Shown piece by piece: positions 17,566 to 27,293 of a stretch of 64,000 bases of DNA (the first letter of the stretch is position 1; each line of letters opens with the position of its first letter). The notes under the pieces were generated by a model that was not told the origin of the DNA, did not search any database, and saw only the letters and a list, made by a program, of their open reading frames with translations. The DNA comes from DASRDU01 sp035652435 (GTDB taxonomy: Bacteria; Acidobacteriota; Blastocatellia; RBC074). The stretch spans positions 56,979 through 120,978 of the forward strand of contig DASRDU010000115.1 in NCBI GenBank assembly GCA_035652435.1, in the 5' to 3' direction. The position numbers and the translations under genes were made by a program.

Positions 17566-17617
17566 CCTCCCCTCCTCCCTGCCAGAATTCTTTGACGACT
17601 CTGCCGTTTCGATTCGC

Positions 17618-18490
17618 TCAGCCGTTGCCCCACTTGAGTTTCGTCCGCAGCACCTCGAAGTAATTGCGGTTGGTGGGCCGCAACAGGTCGAAAGTCGTCT
17701 GGCTGCGGAGCAGCACGATCCGGTCGTCGGGAGTCAGCTCGATGCTCTTCTGCCCGTCAATCGTCACCATCACGTCCTCGCCCGCGCGCCGGAGGGCGAT
17801 CTCGACCACGCTGTCGCCGGGCAGCACGACCGGGCGGTTTGAGAGCATGTGCGGGCAGATCGGCGTCAGCAGAATTGCCGTCATGCTCGGGTGGACAATC
17901 GGGCCGCCGGCCGACAACGAGTAGGCGGTCGAGCCGGTCGGCGTGCTGATGATCATCCCGTCGGCGCGGAAGCTGTTGACGAACTGCTCGTCAACGAAGC
18001 AGTTCAGTTCGACCATCTGCGCCCGCACCGCCCGGTTGACCACGGCGTCGTTGAGCGCGCGATGCGTCTCGACCACCTCGCCGCCGCGCTTGATGCCGAC
18101 GTCAATCATCATCCGGTGGTCAACCAGGAACTGCCCTTCGCGCAACCCCTCGAGCGCGGCGAACAATTCGTTGAGCGTGAATTCCGTCAGGTAGCCCAGA
18201 TTCCCGAAGTTGATGCCCAGCACCGGAATCGGGCGCATCCCGACGAGCCGCGACGCGCCGAGCATCGTCCCGTCGCCGCCCAGCACGACGATCAGGTCCA
18301 GGTCTTCCGCCAGTTCCTCGTCATCGAGCGCCATAGCCTTGCAGCCCGTGTATTCGGCTATGTGTGCCGCCGCGTGCAGCTCGATTTCGTGATGCTTACA
18401 CCACCCGAGCAGGTCGCGCACCCGTTCGACCGCCTCGGTCTTGCGCGGCCCGACGACGACACCCATGGTTTTGATCTTCAGAGGCTGCAT
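17618..18490 (-). CDS. nadK: NAD kinase
   Basis: About 290 residues. It has the ATP-NAD kinase motifs GGDGTML, the NFGNLGYLTEF block, LNDAVVNR and the NAD-binding PTGSTAYSLSAGGPIVHP. It phosphorylates NAD+ to NADP+ in the cytoplasm. I prefer the ATG at 18490 (MQPLKIKTMGVVVG); 18466 is an alternative, and the frame is open to 18574. It is the first gene of the minus-strand run that continues into rhomboid, MFS and polymerase. Confidence 0.96.
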   Translation of the reverse strand: MQPLKIKTMGVVVGPRKTEAVERVRDLLGWCKHHEIELHAAAHIAEYTGCKAMALDDEELAEDLDLIVVLGGDGTMLGASRLVGMRPIPVLGINFGNLGYLTEFTLNELFAALEGLREGQFLVDHRMMIDVGIKRGGEVVETHRALNDAVVNRAVRAQMVELNCFVDEQFVNSFRADGMIISTPTGSTAYSLSAGGPIVHPSMTAILLTPICPHMLSNRPVVLPGDSVVEIALRRAGEDVMVTIDGQKSIELTPDDRIVLLRSQTTFDLLRPTNRNYFEVLRTKLKWGNG

Positions 18491-18762
18491 AAGCGAGACC
18501 GTAGTGATGTGATTGCCGACCGTTGATGTAATGAGTGAATGCCCGACGAACGCGGGAGCGATTGTACACGCCACAATTCAGCCGTCGCAAGGCTCACAAA
18601 ATCAGGCCGCCCGATTTACCCGGCGGGCCGCCGGCGCATCCGAAAATCTGAAAAAAGTGCAGAAAACTGAATGCCCGACCGGCCCGCGTATTCCCGCCAA
18701 TTCAGCAACACTCTTTATTTCCTGCGATTTCCCGCGAGAGCCCGGCCTGGTCTGCCAATTGC

Positions 18763-18792
18763 TTGACAGTGTCCGAATAAAGAGCATCTATA
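18763..18792 (+). promoter_or_regulatory. Promoter for the TonB-dependent receptor gene
   Basis: A consensus -35 TTGACA (18763-18768) is followed after 17-18 nt by a weaker -10 (ATCTAT or TCTATA, 18786-18792). Transcription would start near 18800 and leave a leader of about 140 nt. Confidence 0.55.
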
Positions 18793-18829
18793 CCCTGATA
18801 AAAATCTTTGCCATCAACCAGCAGAAATA

Positions 18830-18871
18830 CCTGTCGCAACCCACCCCTGATTGAGATGGGTTGCAGACAGG
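18830..18871 (+). promoter_or_regulatory. Leader hairpin in front of the TonB-dependent receptor
   Basis: The arms 18830-18843 and 18857-18871 pair over 14 bp with a single-base bulge and a 13-nt loop. The hairpin lies within the predicted 5' leader, about 70 nt before the ATG and not overlapping the GGAGGGAC ribosome site. There is no U-tract, so it is more likely a stability or protein-binding element than a terminator. Confidence 0.45.
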
Positions 18872-18940
18872 GCTTGAAGCACCACGCCGCGTGGCTGACT
18901 TCCGGATCAACAGATTTTCTTTCGGCAAAATGGAGGGACT

Positions 18941-21900
18941 ATGAATCAGAAGGCGCATGATCTCAGGTTGTTCAGGATCCTGCTGACAGGGCTTTTCTTT
19001 TCACTCTTCGGGCTGACTGCGCTGGCCCAGTCAACTTCGACCATCCAGGGAGCGGTGACTGACCCGTCCGGCGCGATTGTCTCGGGCGCCAAAGTCACCG
19101 TCCGCAACCAGGGGACGGGCGTCGAGCGCGTCACCCAGACCGATAGCGACGGTAATTACCAAGTCGCGGCGCTGCCCCCGGGCGTCTACCGGGTTGAAGT
19201 TCAAGCCAGCGGCTTTCAGACGCAGGCCGCCACCGACCTGACGCTCGAAGTCGGGCGCACGGTCACACAAAATCTCCAGCTCAAGGTCGGGGGCGTCGGC
19301 GAGACGGTCAGCGTGATTGCCGAAAGTGCCGTCATCGAAAACACGACGACGACCGTCGGCCAGGTGATCAATCAGCGCACGGTGCAGGAGATTCCACTCA
19401 ACGGCCGTCATTTCGTTGACCTCGGGCTGCTCATCCCCGGCTCGGTCACACCGCCGCAGAACGGCTTCCTGACTGCGCCGCTGCGCGGGCAGGGTTCGTT
19501 CGCCTTCAATACAGCCGGCAACCGTGAGGACACGGTCAATTTCATGATCAACGGCGTCAACCTGAACGACATGGTCCAGAACCAGATCACCTTCCAGCCT
19601 TCGATCAATACCGTGCAGGAATTCAAGGTTGATAACTCGACTTTCAGCGCCGAATACGGGCGCAACTCCGGCGCGATCGTCAACATCGCGACGCGCTCCG
19701 GCACCAATTCGTTTCACGGCGAGGCGTTCGAGTTTTTCCGCAACGATAATCTGGACGCGCGCAACTTCTTCGACCTGGCTGATAATAACAAGGACGGCAA
19801 CCTGGACAAGCCGGCCTTCAAGCGCAACCAGTTTGGCGCCGCGCTCGGCGGGCCCATCTTCAAAGACAAGACATTTTTCTTCTTCAGCTACGAAGGATTG
19901 CGCCAGCGGCAGGGGCTCGCCATCAGCGGCAACGTGCCCACTGATGCGCAACGGGCGACTGTGACCAATGCGACGGTCAAGAAGCTGCTCGCCCTGGTCC
20001 CGAGTCCGAACTTCGGCACGACCCAGTTCGTCGGCTCCGGTACAGCCCCGGTGAATATTGATCAGTGGACGGGCGACGTGAGCCATCGGCTGGGCCAGAA
20101 CGACCAGTTGCATGGCTACTACGCCTTCCAGCGTGACCTGCGTGGCGAGCCGGTTTTGCAGGGCAACACGCTGCCCGGCTTCGGCGATACCCGCCAGTCA
20201 CACCGCCAGATCTTCACGCTCAATGAGACGCATACTTTCGGATCGAGTCTCGTCAACGAGGCGCGCTTCGGCTTCAACCGCATCCACATCATCTTCTCGC
20301 CGAATGTGAAGCTCAACCCGGCGGATTTCGGGATCAATAACGGCATCAATGAGCCAATCGGTCTGCCGCAAATCAACGTCAGCGGCTTCAGCTTCAACTT
20401 CGGCGGGCCGAACGGCTTCCCGCAGGGGCGCGGCGATCTGACTTACGTCCTGTCAGACACGCTGAGCTATCTGCGCGGCAAACATTCATTCAAGTTCGGC
20501 GGCGAGTTCCGCCGGTTCTACAACAATAACTTTGCCCAGACTGTCGGCTCATTCGGTTTTCTCAATCTCACGGATTTCCTCAACGGGCAGGCCAACGCCT
20601 TTACCGTCACGCTCGGCAACCAGTCGAGCAGCATCACTCAGGGGGCGCTCGGCTTCTTCGTGCAGGATGGCTATAAGGCGAAACCGAATCTGACGTTCGA
20701 GCTGGGCCTGCGTTACGACTGGCTCATGTCGCCGGGCGAGCGCTACAACCGCTTCGCCGTTTTTGACCCGGCGACTAATTCACTGAACCGCGTCGGCGCG
20801 GGCATTGGCGAGATTTACCGTTCCAATCACCCCATTCAGCCGCGCGTCGGGTTCGTGTGGGATCCATTCAAGGACGGGAAAACCTCGGTCCGTGCAGGTT
20901 ATGCCATCCTCGCCGATCAGCCGGTGACGAACCTGATTACAGGCACGGCGACGAACCCGCCGCTGGCCGACCCGCGCGCCTACGTTCAGGCGACAACTGC
21001 CTCCAGAACAACCTTCAGTACGGCGCTGACTGATGCCGCGGCTTCCGGGCTTTCCCCGACTTCGGTTGATCATAACTTCGACAACGCCTACGTGCAGTCC
21101 TGGAATCTGAACGTGCAGCGCGAAATCACGCCGAGCCTTGGCCTGACCGTCGCCTATGTCGGGTCGAAAGGGACGCATTTGCGCATTCAGCGCAACATCA
21201 ACCAGATTCGCCCCGATGGCACGCGGCCATTCCCCACGCTCTCATCCAGCAGCCCGGTTTTGCCCGGCGCAAAGCTCGGCAACATCCTTGAGAACAGCAG
21301 CGCGGCAAATTCCAGCTACAACGCGCTGTGGATTACCGCCAACAAACGGCTCTCGAGCGGGTTCCAGTTCAATGCTTCCTACACCTTCTCGAAGTCCATT
21401 GACTACAATTCGCAGAACTCTCAGGGCGTGGTCGTGCAGGACAGCTACAACGTCCGCGGGGATCGCGGGCTGTCGGATTATGACGCGCGCCACCGGTTTG
21501 TGATCAACTGGATTTACGAACTACCCTTCAAAGGCAATCGCCTGGTCGAGGGCTGGCAGTTGTCAAGCATCATCCAGTCGCAGAGCGGCAATCCTCTCAA
21601 CGTCCTCACCAACATCAGTACCTTCACCGGGACGGCGACGCTCAGGCCGGATCTGGTTGGCCCGATCAGCATCATCGGCAAAGCCAGCCCTGACCTGTGG
21701 TTCAGTAACACAGTCTGCGACCCGCGCGTTGCCGGTTCCTGCACTTCGAGTTCGGTCTTCGCGCTACCAGTGTCAAGCAGCGGTGTTTTCCACTTCGGCA
21801 ATCTGGGCCGCAATGTCATCATCGGGCCACGCTTCAACAACGTGGACTTCTCGGTCCTCAAGAACACAAAGATCACCGAGAGCGTGCGCGTCCAGTTCCG

Positions 21901-22072
21901 GGCTGAAATCTTCGACCTCTTCAACCATGCGAACCTGGGGCAGCCCGGGCGCATCGCCACCGTCGGCAGCACGACCTTCGGGGTTATCACCGGGACCAAC
22001 GGGACCCGCTTCCCGACCGGCGATTCAGGATCGTCGCGGCAGGTTCAGTTCGCGCTGAAGCTAATCTTTTAG
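18941..22072 (+). CDS. TonB-dependent receptor, Oar-like, with carboxypeptidase-regulatory-like domain
   Basis: A 1,043-residue outer-membrane protein. A signal peptide ends at ALAQ (about residue 30). Residues 33-115 form a CarboxypepD_reg-like domain (GAVTDPSGAIVSGAKVTVRNQGTG, GVYRVEVQASGF). The plug follows (VGETVSVIAESAVIENTTTTVGQV, EIPLNGRHFVDL), then a long beta-barrel ending VQFALKLIF with the C-terminal Phe used for outer-membrane insertion. This architecture is greatly expanded in Acidobacteriota; substrates are mostly unknown (oligosaccharides, peptides or adhesion). GGAGGGAC lies just before the ATG. The gene is monocistronic, with its own promoter and a strong hairpin after it. 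Confidence 0.93.
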   Translation: MNQKAHDLRLFRILLTGLFFSLFGLTALAQSTSTIQGAVTDPSGAIVSGAKVTVRNQGTGVERVTQTDSDGNYQVAALPPGVYRVEVQASGFQTQAATDLTLEVGRTVTQNLQLKVGGVGETVSVIAESAVIENTTTTVGQVINQRTVQEIPLNGRHFVDLGLLIPGSVTPPQNGFLTAPLRGQGSFAFNTAGNREDTVNFMINGVNLNDMVQNQITFQPSINTVQEFKVDNSTFSAEYGRNSGAIVNIATRSGTNSFHGEAFEFFRNDNLDARNFFDLADNNKDGNLDKPAFKRNQFGAALGGPIFKDKTFFFFSYEGLRQRQGLAISGNVPTDAQRATVTNATVKKLLALVPSPNFGTTQFVGSGTAPVNIDQWTGDVSHRLGQNDQLHGYYAFQRDLRGEPVLQGNTLPGFGDTRQSHRQIFTLNETHTFGSSLVNEARFGFNRIHIIFSPNVKLNPADFGINNGINEPIGLPQINVSGFSFNFGGPNGFPQGRGDLTYVLSDTLSYLRGKHSFKFGGEFRRFYNNNFAQTVGSFGFLNLTDFLNGQANAFTVTLGNQSSSITQGALGFFVQDGYKAKPNLTFELGLRYDWLMSPGERYNRFAVFDPATNSLNRVGAGIGEIYRSNHPIQPRVGFVWDPFKDGKTSVRAGYAILADQPVTNLITGTATNPPLADPRAYVQATTASRTTFSTALTDAAASGLSPTSVDHNFDNAYVQSWNLNVQREITPSLGLTVAYVGSKGTHLRIQRNINQIRPDGTRPFPTLSSSSPVLPGAKLGNILENSSAANSSYNALWITANKRLSSGFQFNASYTFSKSIDYNSQNSQGVVVQDSYNVRGDRGLSDYDARHRFVINWIYELPFKGNRLVEGWQLSSIIQSQSGNPLNVLTNISTFTGTATLRPDLVGPISIIGKASPDLWFSNTVCDPRVAGSCTSSSVFALPVSSSGVFHFGNLGRNVIIGPRFNNVDFSVLKNTKITESVRVQFRAEIFDLFNHANLGQPGRIATVGSTTFGVITGTNGTRFPTGDSGSSRQVQFALKLIF

Positions 22073-22080
22073 AATAAAAA

Positions 22081-22153
22081 CAGTGCCGGGGGCGTCTGCG
22101 ACCAAGTCAGGATTTCAGTCTCACTGACCCGGCCGCAGACGCCCCCGGCACTG
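22081..22153. terminator. 20-bp perfect-arm hairpin between receptor and aminotransferase genes
   Basis: Arms 22081-22100 and 22134-22153 are exactly complementary and very GC-rich. The 33-nt loop contains a smaller GTCAG/CTGAC pairing. It sits between two convergent stops (22072 and 22173). It has no long U-tract, so it may act by stability or as a roadblock more than as a classic terminator. Confidence 0.6.
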
Positions 22154-22172
22154 TTCCTGCATTTCAGGCGGT

Positions 22173-23249
22173 TCACCCTTCGATCATTCGCAGCGCCTTC
22201 GATAAATGCTGCAGGCCCGTCGCCACGTCTTCCGTCTTCACCCCGAAGCCGAGCCTGAAGTGATTCGGCGCTTCAAAGAATTTCCCCGGCACAATCGAAG
22301 TCTCGAACGTCCGCAGCAGGTCGTGCAGCGGCTCGCTCGAAGGGTGATTTCTGAGGCGCGGGAAAACGATCATCGTGCGCTCCGGCGTGACGCATTCGAG
22401 CAGGTCGGCGTGATCGCCGAGGAAGGAATCAACGAGCCGCTTGTTCGGCTCGATCAGCGCGCGTGAACGTGCCAGCAGCCCGTCAATGTTCTGAAAAGCG
22501 ACGAGCGAGAGCTTGTCGGTCGGCATCGAACCGACCACGCCGAACAGGTCGTTGAGCCGCCGCATCCGTTCAGCCAGTTCCGGCTCACACAGCACCCAGC
22601 CGCAACGCAGCCCGCTCAGGCCGTAGCTCTTGGTCAGGCTGCTGGTGACGATGAATTGATCGCCAAGATGAAGGCTGACCGGCATTGCGTCTTCAAACAG
22701 GATGTCGCGATAGACTTCATCCATCAGCACCAGCGCGCCCGCTTGAGCCGCGATCTCGCCGACCCGCGCAATCGTTTTCTGATCAGTCAGCACGCCGGTC
22801 GGGTTATGCGGGTTGGAAATGACGATGAGCTTTGTGCGCGGTGAAACGAGGCGCCGCACTTCATCAACGTCAAACTGCCAGCCGTCCTCGAATCTTCGCC
22901 TGAAACGTCTGATCCCGGCGCCAAGGTACTCTGCCGCGGAAAGGAACGGCTCGTATGCGGGCTCCTCGATCAGCACTTCGTCGCCGCGCTCGATGACCGT
23001 CGCCATCGCCAGAAAGTTCGCCATCGAAGTCCCCTGCGCGGTGACGACGCAATCGGGGTCAACGTCGTAATGTTTCGCGATGGCTTCCACGAGCGGCCTG
23101 TAGCCGTCGCCATTCGGGCCGTTGACTTCGACGTCTTCGGGCCGCACCGGCAGGTCATTGAGCGTGCAGCCGAGCAGACCGCTGTTGGCAAGATTGTAAC
23201 GCGCCGCCGCGTGAGCTTTGGCCCAGGTGATGTAGATGCTGTTCTTCAT
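22173..23249 (-). CDS. Class I/II PLP aminotransferase
   Basis: A 358-residue fold-type I aminotransferase. It shows SNPHNPTG with the PLP-contacting Asn, LMDEVYRDILF with the Asp, and the PLP lysine in SSLTKSYGLSGLRCGW. It lacks a DNA-binding domain. The N-terminus is short (IYITWAKAHAAARYNLANSGLLGC), resembling capreomycidine-synthase/MalY-type or aspartate aminotransferase-like groups. The substrate cannot be read from the sequence. The gene lies 17 nt downstream of the APC permease on the same strand, which hints at amino-acid catabolism with uptake. Confidence 0.88.
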   Translation of the reverse strand: MKNSIYITWAKAHAAARYNLANSGLLGCTLNDLPVRPEDVEVNGPNGDGYRPLVEAIAKHYDVDPDCVVTAQGTSMANFLAMATVIERGDEVLIEEPAYEPFLSAAEYLGAGIRRFRRRFEDGWQFDVDEVRRLVSPRTKLIVISNPHNPTGVLTDQKTIARVGEIAAQAGALVLMDEVYRDILFEDAMPVSLHLGDQFIVTSSLTKSYGLSGLRCGWVLCEPELAERMRRLNDLFGVVGSMPTDKLSLVAFQNIDGLLARSRALIEPNKRLVDSFLGDHADLLECVTPERTMIVFPRLRNHPSSEPLHDLLRTFETSIVPGKFFEAPNHFRLGFGVKTEDVATGLQHLSKALRMIEG

Positions 23250-23266
23250 AGGATTTCGTCAAAAGT

Positions 23267-24934
23267 TTAGTAATTGAAAAGAGAAGCAGCCAATCTCACG
23301 AGCGCTGCCACAACAATCGCTACCGCAATCAACCTCAAGACGGCTGAAGTTTTGGCGAGTACAGCCCAGATGGCCTGACCCTGGTAATTGGATGCTGCGC
23401 GCCAGACTGCCACCGAAACGAATACAGAAACAAATACAGAATAACAAAGGTAGAAGAGCAAAAGCAGGAATGTCGCCCCACCTGCGTAATAAGCGATTCC
23501 AGCCAACATAAACTGCGGTAACAGGCTAACCAAGACGTAGTAAACCCAAAACGTTCTCACCAACGAAAGCTCGCCGTTCCAAATTGAGCCCGCCCGTCGC
23601 CACAAAAAATACGTTGGCACTCCCAGCAGGAGAATGGCAGTACCTATCAGTGCATTTCTGCGGAAAGCAACATACGTATTCGCCACAATGCCGAATCCCA
23701 CCACCGTGAACAGAATTGGCGTCAATGGGTAGAACGGCGTACGGAATGGGCGCGGCGCGTCAGGCCTGGTGCGACGAAAGACCATCAGCGCGATCCCGGC
23801 CAGCGCGAAGAAAATCCAGTCGGCAAAAACCGCGTAACTCACGAGTTCCTTGTAGGTATTCGAGAGCGCAAAGACCGCCGCCAGTCCGCCCTGCAACAGG
23901 ATCGCGGCGGTCGGCGTGCGAAATCTCGGGTTGAGCCGCCCGATGCTTTTGAAGAAGACGCCGTCCGCGCCCATCGCGTAATAGACTCGCGGCGCGGTCA
24001 TGAGCGCCAGATTCAGGAATCCGAACGTCGAAATCGAAATCAGCGTACTGATGACTCCCGCGCCGAAATCCCCGGCCAGTTTTCTCGCCAGGTCGGCCGC
24101 CGGGGTCTCCGTCGCCGCCAGCCCCGGCGCGCCCAGCACATGCACGTACGCGAAGTTCGCGCTGACGTAAACGGCGATCACGCACAGCACGCCGATCAGA
24201 ATCGCGCGCGGCAGGTTGCGCAGCGGGTCACGCACCTCTTCGGCAACAAAATTCAGATTCTGCCAGCCGCCGTAAGTGAACATCACCGGCACCAGCCCCG
24301 CGAAGAAGAGTGACAGGAGCGAGAGCCCGGTCTTGTCCGGCGGCGCCAGTTGCCGGAAGTTGATGCCGGAACCTTTCGTCAGCGCGAACGCCCCGACAAT
24401 CATCACCGCGAGCGCGAGCGTCTTGCCGAACGTAATCACGTTGATGACGACCGCGCCGGGCTTGATGCCAAGCGCGTGAAAGGCCGAGAGCGCGAGCAGC
24501 ATCGCTACCGCCAGCGGCACAATCAGCCCTTTCGCGATGCCCGCCAGATCGGCGACGTAAGTGGCGAAAGCCACGGCGACCGCCGCCGTCGCGCCCGACT
24601 GAATAATCAGCAGCAGAGACCAGCCGTGCAGAAACGCGACGAGCGGGTGAAAGGCTTCGCGGAAGAAGGCGTACTGCCCGCCGACTTTCGGCAGCACGGT
24701 GCTGAGTTCGGCGAAGACGAACGCCCCGGCGAGCGCCAGCACGCCCCCGGCCACCCAGATCGCCAGGATCAGGAACGGCGTCCCGGCGATCTGCGCGACC
24801 TGGTACGGGTTGATGAAGATGCCCGAGCCGATGATCCCGCTGATGACGATCATCGTGGCGTCAAAGAGATTCAGCTTCTGAACGAATTGCGAGCCTTTTT
24901 TGTCTGGGGTGAAAGCTTCGGGTGATGAAGACAT
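23267..24934 (-). CDS. APC-family amino acid permease
   Basis: A 555-residue membrane protein with at least 12 helices. The unwound TM1 signature is GIIGSGIFINPYQVAQ, and TM2 carries AFVFAELSTVLPKVGGQYAFFREAF. These are hallmarks of the APC superfamily, probably the LAT-like branch. Two or three further hydrophobic stretches at the C-terminus (TFWVYYVLVSLLPQFMLAGIAYYAGG onwards) make it longer than most APC permeases (430-480 residues). It imports or exchanges amino acids across the inner membrane. It sits upstream of, and probably in one operon with, the aminotransferase. Confidence 0.9.
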   Translation of the reverse strand: MSSSPEAFTPDKKGSQFVQKLNLFDATMIVISGIIGSGIFINPYQVAQIAGTPFLILAIWVAGGVLALAGAFVFAELSTVLPKVGGQYAFFREAFHPLVAFLHGWSLLLIIQSGATAAVAVAFATYVADLAGIAKGLIVPLAVAMLLALSAFHALGIKPGAVVINVITFGKTLALAVMIVGAFALTKGSGINFRQLAPPDKTGLSLLSLFFAGLVPVMFTYGGWQNLNFVAEEVRDPLRNLPRAILIGVLCVIAVYVSANFAYVHVLGAPGLAATETPAADLARKLAGDFGAGVISTLISISTFGFLNLALMTAPRVYYAMGADGVFFKSIGRLNPRFRTPTAAILLQGGLAAVFALSNTYKELVSYAVFADWIFFALAGIALMVFRRTRPDAPRPFRTPFYPLTPILFTVVGFGIVANTYVAFRRNALIGTAILLLGVPTYFLWRRAGSIWNGELSLVRTFWVYYVLVSLLPQFMLAGIAYYAGGATFLLLLFYLCYSVFVSVFVSVAVWRAASNYQGQAIWAVLAKTSAVLRLIAVAIVVAALVRLAASLFNY

Positions 24935-25038
24935 TTGTTTTTTGCGTCTGGTTGTTTACGATGAATCCCCGTCATTTTACAGGCAGTAAAGCGATCACGC
25001 CCGGACATTGCGGCCTCTCCCTGAGAGAGATTGAAAGC

Positions 25039-25575
25039 TCACCTGCTTCGCGCAAGTCTGTCTGATCCGCCCGCCGCGATGGATTCAAAGTGCGAATCCA
25101 GTTCGACAAACATCTCCCATTTATCGCGTCCTGACAAGTTTTCGACGCCGGCAATCACTCTTTTCTCAAGCTCCTCGTTCCGCTTTCCCTTCCATAAAGT
25201 ATCCGCCAGTGCAATCAATAACTCCTCGAAGGAGCAATCCATCACCTGCCACTGCCCGTGCGAGACGCAGCATCGGGCCAGCGCCGGATCAACGTTCCAC
25301 CGCTTCAGCAGTTCTTCGCCCGCCCGCTCGTGCCTGTTGCCTTTCACGTCCAGCTCTTCCGGATGCAGCGTCTTCCCGGCGTCGTGAAAGGCCACGCCCA
25401 GGCGGACGAACTCTTCATCAAACGACACGCCAATCTGCCTGATCCTTTCAATCAACAGTTCGGCGGCCTCGCCGACCAGCGAAACGTGGCGAATGAGTCT
25501 GGCCGGTGCCCCTATATTTTTCAGGAACTCGTGAGCTTCGGCCTGACTCCTGAACTGTCGGTAGCTATGATCCAT
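25039..25575 (-). CDS. HD-domain protein, putative phosphohydrolase
   Basis: A 178-residue protein with a metal-binding HD arrangement: RHVSLVGEAAELL (first His), the central LGVAFHDAGKTLHPEEL with the His-Asp pair, HERAGEELL, and a later Asp in ALADTLWKGKR. This is the simple HD-superfamily pattern seen in nucleotide phosphohydrolases. Substrate unknown. It lies between the APC permease and the MATE pump on the same strand but has about 100 nt on the permease side, so operon membership is uncertain. It ends 23 nt before the MATE stop region begins. Confidence 0.8.
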   Translation of the reverse strand: MDHSYRQFRSQAEAHEFLKNIGAPARLIRHVSLVGEAAELLIERIRQIGVSFDEEFVRLGVAFHDAGKTLHPEELDVKGNRHERAGEELLKRWNVDPALARCCVSHGQWQVMDCSFEELLIALADTLWKGKRNEELEKRVIAGVENLSGRDKWEMFVELDSHFESIAAGGSDRLARSR

Positions 25576-25598
25576 AACTGTTCATCGCTGACTTCGCC

Positions 25599-27029
25599 TC
25601 AGACTTTCCGTTCTTTCCACGTCCCGCGCCGGAACGCGAGCATCCCGACCACGGCAAGCAACGACTCAGCGATGGGAATCGCGGCAAATACACCATCCGC
25701 GCCCATCTGCGTCTTCATCGCCAGCGTCCATGCCAGCGGGATCTGAAACAGCCAGTAGCAGAAGAGATTGATGACTGTCGGCGTGTACGTATCGCCCGCG
25801 CCGTTGAACGATTGCACCATCACCATGCCCCACGCGTAAAAAATGTAACCGTAGCTCACCCAGCGCAGACACGAGACGCCGTAAGGGATGACGGCGGGGT
25901 CATCGGTGAAGATGCGAATCAGCGGCTCGGCCAGAGCGACGAAGACGACGGCGACGAACCCGAGGAAAACCATGTTGGCGAGGCCCGCCCGCCAGACCGA
26001 TTTCTCGGCGCGGTCGGGCTTGCCCGCCCCGAGGTTCTGCCCGACCAGCGTGGCCGCGGCGTTGCTCATTCCCCACGAAGGCAGGATGGCGAAGATGATG
26101 ATGCGCAGCGCCACGTTGTAGCCGGCCAGCGCCGCGCTGCCGAATTCGGCAATCAGGCGCGTCAGCGCCAGCCAGCTCGCCGTCGCGACGCCGTATTGGA
26201 ACATCCCGCCGAGCGAAAGCCGGAGCAGCTTCCACATCAGTTTCCAGTCGGGCCGGAACTCGCTGAGTTTCACTTTCACCCGGCCGTGACTGCCGAGCAG
26301 CATCCAGAGCTGGAACACGACGCCGGCGCCGCGCCCGATGGTCGTCGCGACCGCCGAACCGGTCACGCCCCATTTCGGGAACGGCCCCACCCCGAAGATG
26401 AACAGCGGATCGAGGATGATGTTGGCGATGTTGGCGAACCACAATGAGCGCATCGCGGTGGCCGCGTCACCCGCGCCGCGGAAGACGGCGTTGATCAGAA
26501 ACAGCAGCATGATCGTCGCGTTGCCGGCCAGGATGATCGTGCCGTAACCGAGGCCGGTTTCCATCACCCCCGACTTCGCGCCCATCAGTTGAAAGATGAG
26601 CCGCGTCCCGAACAATCCCACGAGCGCAATCGGCAATGAAGCAATCACGCCGAGCAGAATGGACTGCGCGGCGGCGTGCGAAGCCCCGGCTGCATCCTTT
26701 TCGCCCGTACGCCGCGCGACCGTGGCCGTGGCCGCCATACTCAGGCCAAGCGCCACGGTAAAGACGACGGTCAGCACTGATTCAGTAATTGCAACCGAGG
26801 CCATCGCGTCCGCGCCCAGCCTCGCGACCCAGAAGACGTTGACGATGCCGAAGAGCGATTCGAGCATCATCTCCAGCACCATCGGCACCGAGAGCAGGAA
26901 GATCGCGCGGCCGATGCCGCCTTCGGTGAAATCCTGACCTGAGCCGAGCAGGGCTTCGCGCACCGACGCCCAGAGGCCCGAAGCATTCGACGGGAGAGTG
27001 TTTGTTCTGATTTCAATTTGTTCGTTCAT
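25599..27029 (-). CDS. MATE-family efflux transporter
   Basis: A 476-residue protein with two MatE repeats of six helices each (first starting GGIGRAIFLLSVPMVLEMMLESLFGIVNVFWVARLG; second around LSLGGMFQYGVATASWLALTRLI). The conserved VGQNLGAGKPDRAEKSVWRAG block is present. MATE pumps export cationic drugs or metabolites using a Na+ or H+ gradient; the substrate here is unknown. I prefer the ATG at 27029 (MNEQIEIRTNT) over the extended frame to 27053. No ribosome site is obvious. Confidence 0.92.
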   Translation of the reverse strand: MNEQIEIRTNTLPSNASGLWASVREALLGSGQDFTEGGIGRAIFLLSVPMVLEMMLESLFGIVNVFWVARLGADAMASVAITESVLTVVFTVALGLSMAATATVARRTGEKDAAGASHAAAQSILLGVIASLPIALVGLFGTRLIFQLMGAKSGVMETGLGYGTIILAGNATIMLLFLINAVFRGAGDAATAMRSLWFANIANIILDPLFIFGVGPFPKWGVTGSAVATTIGRGAGVVFQLWMLLGSHGRVKVKLSEFRPDWKLMWKLLRLSLGGMFQYGVATASWLALTRLIAEFGSAALAGYNVALRIIIFAILPSWGMSNAAATLVGQNLGAGKPDRAEKSVWRAGLANMVFLGFVAVVFVALAEPLIRIFTDDPAVIPYGVSCLRWVSYGYIFYAWGMVMVQSFNGAGDTYTPTVINLFCYWLFQIPLAWTLAMKTQMGADGVFAAIPIAESLLAVVGMLAFRRGTWKERKV

Positions 27030-27293
27030 AAAATCAAAAAGGCAAAAGGCCAATATCAGAAGGCAGCAGGAGGAGGAATCCGCCTTGTGACATTTGCAGT
27101 CCGTAACTCACTAACCCTCGGGCGGGAATCGTGGCGCAGATCAAAGCGAGCCGGCCGCGGGATCAGACGTCACCCGCCCGGCTTCAGATCTGCAGCGCTC
27201 CGATTGTTTCGCCTAGCGTTTCATCTTTTCGTGAGTTACGGACATTGGCCTTTTGCCGTGATTATTTTCTTTACGTGTTTCGAGCTGCGCGGA

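Larger units (their letters stand above)
18491..18940. other. Intergenic region between nadK and the TonB-dependent receptor, 450 bp
   Basis: This divergent control region contains a clear sigma-70 promoter (18763-18792) and a leader hairpin (18830-18871) for the receptor gene, both listed separately. The nadK-proximal half shows no clear boxes and no credible gene. Confidence 0.6.
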
